DNA from: Subtercola boreus
GTDB lineage: Bacteria > Actinomycetota > Actinomycetes > Actinomycetales > Microbacteriaceae
Direction: 5' to 3'
DNA: 64,000 nucleotides
Assembly (NCBI RefSeq): GCF_003399625.1
Contig: NZ_NBXA01000026.1
Coordinates: 186,001 to 250,000 of the forward strand
Shown here: piece by piece, positions 51,949 through 61,410 of the stretch
How the letters are laid out: every line of letters starts with the position of its first letter
How positions within the stretch are numbered: the first letter of the stretch is position 1
Made by a program: the position numbers and the translations under genes
The notes under the pieces: model-generated
The model's database searches: none
Told to the model about the DNA's origin: nothing
The model's input: the letters and a program-made list of their open reading frames with translations, nothing else

Positions 51949-52825
51949 CGAGGCGGATTCGCCCACAGCATCCGGAGCTCGCGTGACTCAGCCGCTCACC
52001 CGTCGGCCCACCGCGGGCTGGGCGCTGATGGGCTCAGAACTCGCGGTGCTGTTCCGGCGACGGCGTACCTGGGTCATGCTGCTCGCGCTGGCCCTCATCC
52101 CGGTGCTCGTCGCCGTCGCCGTGCGCATCTCGTCCGCCGGATCCTCGGGCCGGGGCCCCGCGTTCATCGACCAGATCAGCCAGAACGGCCTCTTCGTCGC
52201 GCTGGTGGCGTTGACGATCTGCATCCCGCTCTTTCTGCCCCTCACCGTCGGAGTCGTGGCGGGCGACACCATCGCGGGCGAAGCGAACCTCGGAACCCTG
52301 CGCTACCTGCTCGTCTCCCCCGTCGGCCGCGTGCGTCTTCTCGTCGTGAAGTTCGTGGCCGCGATGGCTTTCTGTCTGGCAGCAACGGTGGTCGTTGTGC
52401 TGGCAGGGGTGCTGATCGGGGCGGCTCTCTTCCAGGTCGGCCCGGTGACGCTCCTCTCCGGCGACACCATCGGCGTCGGCCAGGCGGGCCTTCGCGCCCT
52501 GCTCATCGCGGGCTACGTGACCGTTTCGCTGCTCGGGCTGACCGCGATCGGACTCTTCGTCTCGACCCTCACCGACATTCCCGTCGGCGCGATGGCCGCG
52601 ACCGTCGTGATCTCGATCGTGTCGCAGGTGCTCGACTCTCTCCCCCAGCTCGACGCCCTACACCCGTGGCTGTTCAGTCACTACTGGCTCGACTTCGCCG
52701 ATCTGCTGCGCCAGCCCATCGAGTGGTCGTCGTTCGGGTCGAACGCCCTGCTCCAGCTCGGCTACGTCGCTGTGTTCGGCGCACTCGCCTACGGCCGTTT
52801 CGCCTCGAAGGATGTGCTGTCGTAG
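51935..52825 (+). CDS. ABC-2-type exporter permease
   Basis: 296 residues with about six hydrophobic segments and the ABC-2 motif 'GEANLGTLRYLLVSPVGRVRLLVVKF' following the second helix. The start (ATG 51935, GGAGGG upstream) lies 14 nt inside the ATPase gene, showing tight coupling. It forms the membrane part of the exporter with the ATPase and the LolA-like protein. Confidence 0.88.
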   Translation: MSHSDEADSPTASGARVTQPLTRRPTAGWALMGSELAVLFRRRRTWVMLLALALIPVLVAVAVRISSAGSSGRGPAFIDQISQNGLFVALVALTICIPLFLPLTVGVVAGDTIAGEANLGTLRYLLVSPVGRVRLLVVKFVAAMAFCLAATVVVVLAGVLIGAALFQVGPVTLLSGDTIGVGQAGLRALLIAGYVTVSLLGLTAIGLFVSTLTDIPVGAMAATVVISIVSQVLDSLPQLDALHPWLFSHYWLDFADLLRQPIEWSSFGSNALLQLGYVAVFGALAYGRFASKDVLS

Positions 52826-53035
52826 GTCTGTCGCCGATCTCTCGCCGATCTGTCGCCGTCGCCGGGCACACCGGCAGCGTTCCCGAGGTCAGAGGTCGAG
52901 CACAAGCCTCAGCCCGGCATCGATCTCCGACATGAGGTAGGCGGGCATCATCGAACCGCTCGGTGTGACGTCTGTCGTGAGACGCTGAAGTCGAAGAGAA
53001 CTCAGACCGGCTCGAATATGGCTGGGTAGGCTGGA

Positions 53036-53692
53036 ATGGTGAATTCGATTCAAGCGGGGCGGCTCAGCCGGTTCGAGGGGCGGATCGCCGGGTTCGGCAC
53101 CAAGGCGGGGCCCCGCCTCGTGATCGGTATGTGGGAGCGTTCGCCGTTCGGGCGGTTCGCCGACGTGATGGTGGAGTCTGATTCTGGTCACCGGCTGCTG
53201 ATGGCGCCGAGTGAGGCGGTGGCCGAGTACGTGTCGAGCACCTACACGTTCGATGAGGTGCAGGTGGTCGAGGTTCGGTTCGGGCAGGCGACCGGTGGCG
53301 AGGGCGCTGGCGGCGACCTCGCCCGGCGCATCCGGATCAGCGCGGGGCCGCTCGAGGTGACGCTGCAGATCGGCGGGCCGACGGCGGTCGGGCGGCTGCT
53401 CCGAAGTGTTCCGCGGGCGTTCGCCGTGCATCCGGTCTGGCTGCAGGCGATCGATCCGGTGGCACGGATGCTCGTGCCGGGCGCCCGCACGAGTGGCTCC
53501 GCGGGCGGCGGGCGGCGAGAGTTCTACGGCGTCACCCGGGCGCGCGCAATCACGGCGGTGGATGCCACGTGGGAGGGTTCCGCGTTGGGCGGCGTGCAGC
53601 GGCTGGAGCCGCCCGTGACGTTCGGCTTCGGTTCTGCACCGGCGACGCCCACCCTCGTGGACATTGTCACGACCATCCGCGAGCGCGCCTGA
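53036..53692 (+). CDS. Conserved hypothetical protein
   Basis: 218 residues, no signal peptide or membrane segment, no domain I can name. Pattern: 'RLSRFEGRIAGFGTKAGPRLVIGMWERSPFGRFADVMVES' then 'HRLLMAPSEAVAEYVSSTYTFDEVQVVEV' and a C-terminal half with 'HPVWLQAIDPVARMLVPGARTSG'. It looks like a full-length, well-conserved actinobacterial cytosolic protein. The 210 bp upstream hold only a short run of GATCTGTCGCC/GATCTCTCGCC repeats (about 52835-52860). Confidence 0.75.
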   Translation: MVNSIQAGRLSRFEGRIAGFGTKAGPRLVIGMWERSPFGRFADVMVESDSGHRLLMAPSEAVAEYVSSTYTFDEVQVVEVRFGQATGGEGAGGDLARRIRISAGPLEVTLQIGGPTAVGRLLRSVPRAFAVHPVWLQAIDPVARMLVPGARTSGSAGGGRREFYGVTRARAITAVDATWEGSALGGVQRLEPPVTFGFGSAPATPTLVDIVTTIRERA

Positions 53693-53719
53693 CCCTGCGC
53701 GCGGCGAGACCCCGACGGG

Positions 53720-54670
53720 CTACCGGAGCGGAAGGAGCAGGGCGGCCGCGGGGGCTGCTGCGACGCGGGCGAGCACCTCTCGGCACGCGATGATGCCGGG
53801 GCGAGCCGCGCTGGCCCGCCGCACCGACGTGAAGACGCTGCGGCGCGGGGCGGACGGGAGGTCGATGAGGCGGGCCGTCGTGCCGCGGTCGGTCCAGACG
53901 AGGTCGGGCATCAGCGCGATGGCGTTGCCCGATTCGACGAGGCGCATCTGGGCCTGGAGGTCGGCGGTCTCGAAGCGCACGTCGGGCTCGAAGCCGGCCT
54001 GGCGGCAGGCCTGTTCGGCCCAGTGCCTGGATGCTGCACCGCGCGGCTCCATGACCCAGGCTGCATCCGCGGCCTCCTCGAGCGAGGTGATGCGCCAGAA
54101 GTCGGGGCCGCCCGCATCGCGCGGCCAAGGCGCGTCGGGCACCGCCAGCCGCAGAGCATCCGTCGTGAGATTCAGCCGGTCGAGCTCCGGGTGGTGCGGG
54201 GCCGCGTGGCCGGGGTACTGCTCGGCGATCACGAGGTCGAAGTCGCGCGCCCACGTCTCGTAGAGGGCGGTCTCGGGTTCGCGCTGCGTCATCTCGACAC
54301 GGAGCCGCGGGTGTTCGGCCGCCAGCAGGCTGAGCGCTGCAGGCATCAGCGCAAGCGCCGCAGACTGGAAGACCGCAATGCGAACCACACCGGTGGCCTG
54401 GTGCAGCGACGCGTCGAGGTCGGCCTCGGCGAGTTCGAGCCGCTCGAGCACCGCCGCTGTGTGCTCCACGAGGATCTCGGCCTGCGCGGTGAGCTGCACC
54501 CGCCGCCCGCTCTTACGGAGCAGTTCGACGCCCACTTCGGCCTCGAGCAGCGCGAGTTGCTGCGACACGGAGGAGGGGCTCTGGTTGAGCGCGAGCGCGA
54601 CGCCCGCGAGCGTTCCGCGGAGCTTCAGTTCACGCAGGAGCCGGAGGCGGCGAACGTCGAGCACGATCAT
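53720..54670 (-). CDS. LysR-family regulator, probable putA activator
   Basis: 316 residues with a complete N-terminal HTH ('LRLLRELKLRGTLAGVALALNQSPSSVSQQLALLEAEVGVELL') and the LysR effector domain. It is divergent from the proline-catabolic putA gene, the classic arrangement for a LysR-type activator, with symmetric TAAG/CTTA dyads in between. Proline or a P5C-related inducer is the expected ligand. Confidence 0.9.
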   Translation of the reverse strand: MIVLDVRRLRLLRELKLRGTLAGVALALNQSPSSVSQQLALLEAEVGVELLRKSGRRVQLTAQAEILVEHTAAVLERLELAEADLDASLHQATGVVRIAVFQSAALALMPAALSLLAAEHPRLRVEMTQREPETALYETWARDFDLVIAEQYPGHAAPHHPELDRLNLTTDALRLAVPDAPWPRDAGGPDFWRITSLEEAADAAWVMEPRGAASRHWAEQACRQAGFEPDVRFETADLQAQMRLVESGNAIALMPDLVWTDRGTTARLIDLPSAPRRSVFTSVRRASAARPGIIACREVLARVAAAPAAALLLPLR

Positions 54671-54734
54671 CCGATGGTCGATGGGACAGGGAGCCGAACT
54701 GTCAAGAGATCAGAGGAGCTGTGGACAAATCCGG

Positions 54735-54761
54735 TAAGCAGAACTTATCACTACCAATAAG
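54735..54761. promoter_or_regulatory. LysR-type binding-site candidates upstream of putA
   Basis: Two overlapping dyads: TAAG-N5-CTTA (54735-54747) and CTTAT-N8-ATAAG (54744-54761), the T-Nx-A form used by LysR regulators. They lie about 80 bp before the putA start in the LysR-putA divergent gap. Confidence 0.55.
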
Positions 54762-54838
54762 AAAACATCGCTTTACCTGACGAGACCGCAGCCGGAGACT
54801 GGACGGAACGCACGCACCTCTGACCGCAGGAGCACCCG

Positions 54839-57800
54839 ATGACCGACCTCGCCACCCCCGCAACCGACGCCGCCCAGGCCTCGCAGCCCGACACCCTGCG
54901 CGACGAGGCCGTCGCTCTGGTGCCCGACGTGGTCGCACTCGTGCGGCGCTGGCTGACCGAGTCGCAGGCGGAACCGGTCGATTCCTCGGCCACCCAGCTC
55001 GCTGGAGTGCTGAAAGACCCCCACGGGCTCGCCTTCACGGTCGGCTTCGTCGACGGGGTCGTGCGCCCCGAAGACCTGCGTGTCGCAGCCCGCAACCTGG
55101 CCGAGCTCGCCCCGAAGGTGCCGGCGTTCCTACCGTGGTACCTCAAGGCCGCCGTGCGCGTCGGTGGCGTGATGGCTCCGGTGCTCCCCGGAGTCGTCGT
55201 TCCCGCGAGCCGCACGGTGCTGCGCCGGATGGTCGGCCACCTCATCGTCGATGCGACAGACCAGAAGCTGGGCGCGGCCATCGCGAAGATCAGAACCGAA
55301 GGCGTGCGCCTCAACGTCAACCTGCTCGGCGAGGCCGTGCTCGGCCAGCACGAGGCGGAGCGCCGGCTGCAGGGCACCCACCGCCTGCTCGACCGGCCCG
55401 ATGTCGACTACGTCTCGATCAAGGTCTCCTCGACGGTCGCCCCGCACTCCGTCTGGGCCTTCGACGAGGCGGTCGACCACGTTGTCGCCAGCCTCACCCC
55501 GCTCTTCGAGAAGGCAGCATCCTTCCCCGCCCCCAAGTTCATCAACCTCGACATGGAGGAGTACAAAGACCTCGACCTGACGATCGCGGTCTTCACGCGC
55601 ATCCTGGACCTGCCGCACCTGCAGACCCTCGAGGCGGGCATCGTGCTGCAGGCCTACCTGCCCGATGCGGTCGCCGCGATGGTGCGACTGCAGGAGTGGG
55701 CGGCGACGAGGCGCGCCGCGGGAGGCGCGGCCATCAAGGTGCGCATCGTCAAGGGCGCGAACCTCTCGATGGAACTCGTCGAGGCCTCGCTTCACGACTG
55801 GCCCGTCGCCACCTGGAGCACGAAGCGCGACTCCGACACGAACTACAAGCGCCTGATCGGGTATGCGCTCCGCCCCGAGCACATCGGCAACGTACGCATC
55901 GGCGTGGCCGGTCACAACCTGTTCGACCTCGCGTTCGCCTGGCTGCTCGCGAAGCAGCGTGGAGTCGAGGCGGGTATCGAATTCGAGATGCTGCTCGGCA
56001 TGGCGCAGGGCCAGGCCGAAGCCGTGAAACGTGACGTGGGCGGGCTGCTGCTCTACACGCCGGTGGTGCACCCGAAGGAGTTCGACGTGGCGATCGCGTA
56101 CCTGATCCGCCGCCTCGAGGAGGGCGCCAGCCAGGACAACTTCATGTCGGCCGTCTTCGAGCTGACCGAGAACGAAGCACTCTTCAACCGGGAGCGCGAG
56201 CGTTTCGTCAGTTCTCTCGAACGGCTCGATTCGAGCATCCCTGCCCCGCGGCGGAACCAGAACCGCGCCACCGAGCACGACGGTGCCGCAACGCCGTCGA
56301 ACACGGTGCCGGATGACTCCACCCCCCTTCCCCCGTTCGAGAACACTCCCGACACCGACCCCGCGCTGCCCGCGAACCGGGCCTGGGGCCGCGACATCCT
56401 CTCCCGCGTCGAAGCGTCGACCCTGGGCAGCACGGGTGTCGCCGAGACGACGCTCACCACCGAGGCCGAGCTCGACACCGTGCTGTCGGATGCCGGGAAG
56501 AACGCGCCCGCCTGGGCCGCTCTCGGCGGGGCCGCGCGGGCGGTCATCCTGAACCGTGTCGCCGACCGGCTGGCCGAGCGCCGGGCAGACCTGCTCGAGG
56601 TGATGGCCAGCGAGACCGGCAAGACACTCGACCAGGCCGACCCCGAGGTCAGTGAAGCCATCGACTTCGCCCGGTTCTATGCCGAGCTGGCGCTCGAACT
56701 CGACCAGGTCGAGGGGGCGCGGTTCGTTCCCGCCAGGCTGACGGTCGTCTCGCCGCCGTGGAACTTCCCCGTGGCCATTCCTGCCGGGTCGGTTCTCGCC
56801 GCGCTGGCCGCCGGGTCGTCCGTCGTCATCAAGCCCGCCCCGCAGGCCGCACGCTGCGGCGCCGTCCTGGTCGAAGCGCTCTGGCAGGCCGGGGTGCCCC
56901 GCGAGGTGCTGACGCTCGTGAACGTCGACGAACAGCAGCTCGGCCGCCAGCTGATCGCCGACCCGCGCGTCGACCGCGTCATCCTCACCGGCGCGTTCGA
57001 GACGGCCGAGCTGTTCCGTTCGTTCCGTCCCGACCTGCCCCTGCTGGCCGAGACAAGTGGAAAGAACGCGATCATCGTCACGCCGAGCGCAGACTTCGAC
57101 CTCGCCGTGAAGGATGTGGTCTCCTCTGCCTTCGGCCACGCAGGCCAGAAGTGCTCGGCCACCTCGCTCGTCATCCTCGTCGGATCGGCCGGCACCTCCG
57201 CGCGCTTCAACAACCAGCTCGTGGATGCAGTGCGCGCCCTCAAGGTGGGCTACCCGGCCGACCCGACCACCCAGATGGGCCCCATCATCGAACCCGCGAG
57301 TGGCAAGCTGCTGGATGCCCTGACCACCCTCCAGCCGGGTGAGAGCTGGGCCGTGCGGCCGAAGAAGCTCGACGAGACCGGCAGGCTCTGGAGCGCCGGC
57401 CTCCGCACGGGCGTCGCACGCGGCTCGCAGTTCCACCTGACCGAGTACTTCGGCCCGGTGCTCGGCATCATGACGGCAGCGACGGTCGAGGAGGCCATCG
57501 CCATCCAGAACGAGGTCGACTACGGGTTGACCGCCGGGCTGCACTCGCTCGACCCCGAAGAACTGCGCCTCTGGCTCGACACGGTCGAGGCCGGCAACCT
57601 CTACGTGAACCGCGGCACCACCGGTGCGATCGTGCGCCGGCAGCCGTTCGGCGGCTGGAAGAAGTCGGCCGTGGGCGCGGGAACCAAGGCCGGCGGCCCG
57701 AACTACCTGATCGGTCTGGGGTCATGGCTGCCGGCTGAGGGTGCGGTGGATGGCGCACCCGCTGCCGGGGCGTACGAAGCCGCAGCACCAGATGCGGGCT

Positions 57801-58330
57801 TCCTCGCGCGCTCCCAGGAGAGCGACCGGGCGGCGTGGGCCACCGAGTTCGGCGTCAACCACGACGTCTCGGCGCTGACCGCCGAGCGGAACGTGTTCCG
57901 CTACCGGGCGCTTCCGGTCACCGTGCGGCTGAGCGAAGGCCAGCCCGTCGAACTGCTGCTGCGAGTGCTCTCTGCTGCCGCGACAGCGGGCGCACCCGTC
58001 GACGTGTCGAGCGCCGTTCAGGTGCGGGCGGCGACACTCGCCGGGGCGATCGGATCGGCGAAGGCCGGTGCCGTGCGCATGCGAGTCGAGACCGACGCGG
58101 AATGGCTGGCCGGGGCATCCGATCTCCGTGCCCAGCGCGTGCGACTGATCGGCGGCAGCAGGAGCGCCCTGGCAGCGGCCGCCGGCGGACGACCCGACCT
58201 CGCGATCTACGACAACCCCGTAACATCCGCGGGCCGGCTCGAACTGCTGCCGTTCCTGCACGAGCAGGCCGTGAGCATCACGCGGCATCGGTTCGGCGCA
58301 CCCAGCACGCTCTCCGACGACGTGATCTAG
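54839..58330 (+). CDS. putA: Bifunctional proline dehydrogenase / L-glutamate gamma-semialdehyde dehydrogenase
   Basis: 1163 residues. N-terminal FAD-dependent PRODH barrel (about 80-460; 'VDYVSIKVSSTV', 'FINLDMEEYKDLDLTI', 'QAYLPDAVAAM', 'RIVKGANLSMELVEA'). The C-terminal P5C dehydrogenase (about 500-1000) has 'VSPPWNFPVAIPAGSVLAALAAG' and Cys772 in 'GHAGQKCSATS'. No N-terminal ribbon-helix-helix domain, so unlike E. coli PutA it should not be a DNA-binding autorepressor. That fits a separate LysR regulator. A C-terminal domain of about 150 residues follows. AGGAG precedes the ATG. Confidence 0.95.
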   Translation: MTDLATPATDAAQASQPDTLRDEAVALVPDVVALVRRWLTESQAEPVDSSATQLAGVLKDPHGLAFTVGFVDGVVRPEDLRVAARNLAELAPKVPAFLPWYLKAAVRVGGVMAPVLPGVVVPASRTVLRRMVGHLIVDATDQKLGAAIAKIRTEGVRLNVNLLGEAVLGQHEAERRLQGTHRLLDRPDVDYVSIKVSSTVAPHSVWAFDEAVDHVVASLTPLFEKAASFPAPKFINLDMEEYKDLDLTIAVFTRILDLPHLQTLEAGIVLQAYLPDAVAAMVRLQEWAATRRAAGGAAIKVRIVKGANLSMELVEASLHDWPVATWSTKRDSDTNYKRLIGYALRPEHIGNVRIGVAGHNLFDLAFAWLLAKQRGVEAGIEFEMLLGMAQGQAEAVKRDVGGLLLYTPVVHPKEFDVAIAYLIRRLEEGASQDNFMSAVFELTENEALFNRERERFVSSLERLDSSIPAPRRNQNRATEHDGAATPSNTVPDDSTPLPPFENTPDTDPALPANRAWGRDILSRVEASTLGSTGVAETTLTTEAELDTVLSDAGKNAPAWAALGGAARAVILNRVADRLAERRADLLEVMASETGKTLDQADPEVSEAIDFARFYAELALELDQVEGARFVPARLTVVSPPWNFPVAIPAGSVLAALAAGSSVVIKPAPQAARCGAVLVEALWQAGVPREVLTLVNVDEQQLGRQLIADPRVDRVILTGAFETAELFRSFRPDLPLLAETSGKNAIIVTPSADFDLAVKDVVSSAFGHAGQKCSATSLVILVGSAGTSARFNNQLVDAVRALKVGYPADPTTQMGPIIEPASGKLLDALTTLQPGESWAVRPKKLDETGRLWSAGLRTGVARGSQFHLTEYFGPVLGIMTAATVEEAIAIQNEVDYGLTAGLHSLDPEELRLWLDTVEAGNLYVNRGTTGAIVRRQPFGGWKKSAVGAGTKAGGPNYLIGLGSWLPAEGAVDGAPAAGAYEAAAPDAGFLARSQESDRAAWATEFGVNHDVSALTAERNVFRYRALPVTVRLSEGQPVELLLRVLSAAATAGAPVDVSSAVQVRAATLAGAIGSAKAGAVRMRVETDAEWLAGASDLRAQRVRLIGGSRSALAAAAGGRPDLAIYDNPVTSAGRLELLPFLHEQAVSITRHRFGAPSTLSDDVI

Positions 58331-58409
58331 GTCTATGGCGCGGTCGACGGTGAACGGCTAGGGGTGCCGCCACAAGCCCGAGATTCCGGCGTAGACGTAC
58401 AGGAACCTG

Positions 58410-58422
58410 ACAGATATTCTGT
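58410..58422. promoter_or_regulatory. 13-bp inverted repeat upstream of the AraC-like gene
   Basis: ACAGA-TAT-TCTGT is a perfect dyad about 85 bp before the AraC-like start in the 176-bp gap after putA. Possible operator; nothing else recognised in the gap. Confidence 0.4.
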
Positions 58423-58506
58423 AAACGCGTCCCGAAGGTGCGCCAGCAGACTAGGTTGAGCCTCAGGGCACGACGACCCCAGACCCGGTCGCCGGGCGGG
58501 GCGACC

Positions 58507-59541
58507 ATGACAGCGAGTACGCGTGCACACATCGAACTCTCGGGAGCCGTCGGCCTGTCCCTCACGGAGGGAGAGATCCATTCGGACGATCCCGCGGAAT
58601 TCTGGCTGCGCGGAGTGCACTGGACGTTCGGCGACGTGCTGGTCTCCGACCTCGCGGTCTCACCGGTTTCCGCCTCGCCCTCTGGCGCTCTGAGCACAGA
58701 CCACGATTACCTCAGCATCGCGTTCCTCCTCTCCGGCGACATCACGATCGACCACCATGGCAACCATCTGCGTTTCGCCTCCGGAACAGCAGCCTTCCTC
58801 ACCAGCATCTTCACGCTGGCGGCTGTGAACTCCGTGCCATCGCGCGTGCTGCTCGTCTCGGTGCCCCGGGAACTCCTGGCCGGGCACGGCATCGAACCGA
58901 CCAGCGACTTCGGGGCGCTCAGCTATTCCGCGCTGCTGCGAGACCCGCTCCTCCCCTTTCTGAAAACGCTGCTGCCGATCATCCAGAACCATTCGATTCC
59001 GACCGAACCGACGGCGACGATCCTGGTGCAACTCGTCGCAGCGCTCTTCATCGCCGATGCCGCCCAGATCAGTTCGGGCCGGATGGATGAGCGGGCCCTC
59101 CGCTACGCGGCCGAGGAGGAGATCGGGCGGGCGTATCGCATTGCCTCGTTCGACTCCGCGGCACTGGCAGGGCGCCTCCAGGTCACTGAGACGGAGCTGA
59201 ACACGGTGTTCGGCGACACCGGCGGCGGGGAGACGGTGACGGCGACGATCACCGCTCGCCGGCTGACCCGCGCGATCTCGATGCTGGGTGCTCCGGTCGA
59301 TGGTGCGCTACTCGGCGGGGATGCGGACGACGTCGGCCCTCTCTCGATTCTCGAGGCGGCCGTCGGCTCCGGTTTTGGCAGCATCGAGGGTCTCGAGGCG
59401 GCTGTGCAAGCGACCTACGGAATGTCGGTGTTCGCCGTCGTCACGGGCCTTCGACGTCTCAATGGCTTCGACAACCCCGATCTCGGCGGTGTCCAGAAGT
59501 TCGTGGGTCGTGTTCGAGGGGTCGATCCGCTCTCCCCCTGA
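58507..59541 (+). CDS. AraC-like regulator with degenerate DNA-binding domain
   Basis: 344 residues. The N-terminal 200 resemble the AraC_binding_2 cupin-like domain ('FLLSGDITIDHHGNHLRFASGTAAFLTS'). The C-terminal part aligns with a double HTH ('FDSAALAGRLQVTETELNTVFGD' and 'SILEAAVGSGFGSIEGLEAAVQATYGMSVFAVV'), but the first recognition helix and the usual 'SxFxRxFKxxxGxSPxxY' are poorly kept. Weak DNA affinity or loss of function is possible. Start uncertain (ATG 58507 or GTG 58438). Confidence 0.72.
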   Translation: MTASTRAHIELSGAVGLSLTEGEIHSDDPAEFWLRGVHWTFGDVLVSDLAVSPVSASPSGALSTDHDYLSIAFLLSGDITIDHHGNHLRFASGTAAFLTSIFTLAAVNSVPSRVLLVSVPRELLAGHGIEPTSDFGALSYSALLRDPLLPFLKTLLPIIQNHSIPTEPTATILVQLVAALFIADAAQISSGRMDERALRYAAEEEIGRAYRIASFDSAALAGRLQVTETELNTVFGDTGGGETVTATITARRLTRAISMLGAPVDGALLGGDADDVGPLSILEAAVGSGFGSIEGLEAAVQATYGMSVFAVVTGLRRLNGFDNPDLGGVQKFVGRVRGVDPLSP

Positions 59542-59616
59542 GCACCCTCCGCATCCCGCCTCGTGAAGGGATCCGCCACCCGCGGGGCAGACGGGGTCGC
59601 AGGCACCGTAGGATTG

Positions 59617-59629
59617 TGGACTGAGTCCA
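59617..59629. promoter_or_regulatory. 13-bp palindrome at the promoter of the orphan binding-protein gene
   Basis: TGGACT-G-AGTCCA is an exact dyad just downstream of a TAGGAT -10-like element (59609-59614), where a start site would fall. Candidate repressor site. Confidence 0.42.
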
Positions 59630-59663
59630 GCAATACCCACCAGCCAGTCAGAGAGTCATTCCT

Positions 59664-61295
59664 GTGCGCCGTTTCGCCCTGCCCCTCCTCGCCGGCCTCG
59701 CCGTCGCCACCCTGCTCGCCGGGTGCACGTCGACCCCGGCAGCCACAAGTTCCACGCCCGTTGCCGGCGGAAAGCTGGTCTACGCGAGCGGCGACGCCGA
59801 ACCGACCTGCCTCGACCCGCACGTCGGCGGCAACTACCCGCAGGCCCTCGTCGCGACTCAGTACCTCGAATCCCTCGTCTCGAAAGACACAGACGGCACC
59901 GTCATCCCGTGGCTCGCGACCGAGTGGAAGGTCTCCGACGACGCCCTCAGCTGGACGTTCACCCTCAAGCCCGGGGTGACCTTCACCGACGGAACCCCCT
60001 TCGACGCTGCCGCTGTCGCTGCGAATGTGGCGCACATCCAGAACCCGGCGACCGGCTCGTCGACCGGCTATCTCGCGCTGGCGAAGGTTTTAAAAGTCGA
60101 GGCTCTGGATGCCCAGACCGCCCGTTTCGACCTGTCGGAGCCCGACAGCGCCCTGCTTGACTCGCTCTCGCAGCCCTGGCTCGCGATGGAGTCGCCCACC
60201 GCGATCGCCCGCCCCCAGGCCGACAACTGCGTGTCGCCCGTCGGCACCGGCCCGTTCATGGTGAAGCAGTGGAACCGGCAGCAGTCGATCATCCTGACCC
60301 GGAACGACAGCTACACCTCGCCGCCCGCCGACGCCGGACACACCGGCCCCGCGTACCTCGACGAGATCGACTGGACGTTCCTGCCCGACTCGACCTCGCG
60401 CTACGCGGCCCTGCAGACCTCGACCGTCGACATGATCGACAATGTGCAGCCCGATATCCTCTCGCAGGCGGCCTCGAACCCGTCGGTGGTCGCGATCGAC
60501 GCTCCCCGGCCAGGAGCCTCCAATCGCCTCGAACTGAACTCCAGCAAGGCACCGTTCGACGATGCGAAGGTGCGGGAGGCGTTCATCCGGTCGGCCGACG
60601 TCGACAGCGCCGTGAAGAGTCTCTTCTTCGGCACCGCCACCCGCTCATACTCGGCGCTCTCTAGCGTGGAGAAGGACGGCATCTCGGAGCCCGATCTCTT
60701 CACCTACGACCAGTCGGCAGCCGCTTCGCTTCTGGATGCTGCGGGCTGGACGGGCCGCGACGCCGACGGTTACCGGACGAAAGACGGCAAGACGCTCGAG
60801 CTGGCATTCCCGGTGTCGACGAACCAGTCGATCCCGGCCGAGCAGTCCCTCTTCGAACAGCTTCAGGCCACCGCGAAGCAGGCCGGATTCAAGGTCGACC
60901 TTGCCCCGCTCGATCTGTCGAGCTGGTACGCGGCGCTCGGCTCGAACTCCTACGACCTCGTCAGCGCGCCCTACACGAAGGTCGGGCCCGACGTGTTGCG
61001 CGTCCTGTTCGACAGCTCGGGCACGGTGCCGGCGCCGAGCGGGTACTTCGCCAACCACGCCCAGGTGAAGGACCCGGCTCTGGATGCCCTGCTGACCCGC
61101 GCCTCGGAGACGACCGATGGGGCAGAGGCCGCCACGCTCTACGCCCAGGCGCAGAAGATCGTGCTCGAGGGGTTCTACATCCTTCCGCTCTACGACCAGC
61201 AGAACCACTACCTGCTGCGCTCGGCGGTGAAGGGCGTGCGGGCGATGCCGACAGTGTCGACGCCGACGCTCTACGACGCGTGGGTGCAGCGCTAG
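59664..61295 (+). CDS. Peptide/opine/nickel-type ABC substrate-binding lipoprotein (orphan)
   Basis: 543 residues of the SBP_bac_5 (DppA/OppA) class. Lipoprotein signal 'MRRFALPLLAGLAVATLLAGC' with lipobox LLAGC. Family segments 'DPHVGGNYPQALVATQYLESLV', 'LATEWKVSDDALSWTFTLKPGVTFTDGTPFDA' and 'TGPFMVKQWNRQQSIILTRNDSY' are clear. GTG start at 59664. No permease or ATPase gene follows, so it either shares a transporter encoded elsewhere or is a solo sensor/binding protein. Ligand (oligopeptide, opine, metal chelate) unknown. Confidence 0.88.
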   Translation: MRRFALPLLAGLAVATLLAGCTSTPAATSSTPVAGGKLVYASGDAEPTCLDPHVGGNYPQALVATQYLESLVSKDTDGTVIPWLATEWKVSDDALSWTFTLKPGVTFTDGTPFDAAAVAANVAHIQNPATGSSTGYLALAKVLKVEALDAQTARFDLSEPDSALLDSLSQPWLAMESPTAIARPQADNCVSPVGTGPFMVKQWNRQQSIILTRNDSYTSPPADAGHTGPAYLDEIDWTFLPDSTSRYAALQTSTVDMIDNVQPDILSQAASNPSVVAIDAPRPGASNRLELNSSKAPFDDAKVREAFIRSADVDSAVKSLFFGTATRSYSALSSVEKDGISEPDLFTYDQSAAASLLDAAGWTGRDADGYRTKDGKTLELAFPVSTNQSIPAEQSLFEQLQATAKQAGFKVDLAPLDLSSWYAALGSNSYDLVSAPYTKVGPDVLRVLFDSSGTVPAPSGYFANHAQVKDPALDALLTRASETTDGAEAATLYAQAQKIVLEGFYILPLYDQQNHYLLRSAVKGVRAMPTVSTPTLYDAWVQR

Positions 61296-61410
61296 CGTTC
61301 CGGCGATCGGCGGGGCGACCTGGTGCGCGGCCGACGGCGCATGGCGCACTCACGGCTGGCAGGCGTACGCTGTCGGGGTCGACGTGGGCGTCGACGTCGA
61401 AGGAGACCGC

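Noticed and set aside
52889-53431. Minus-strand open frame overlapping the conserved hypothetical gene
   Set aside because: Its 3' end looks mildly protein-like, but most of it is antisense to the better supported plus-strand gene and it lacks a start signal; not enough to call a pseudogene.
55130-57544. 804-codon minus-strand open frame inside putA
   Set aside because: Antisense shadow of a well-conserved bifunctional enzyme; no motifs, unusual His/Arg composition.
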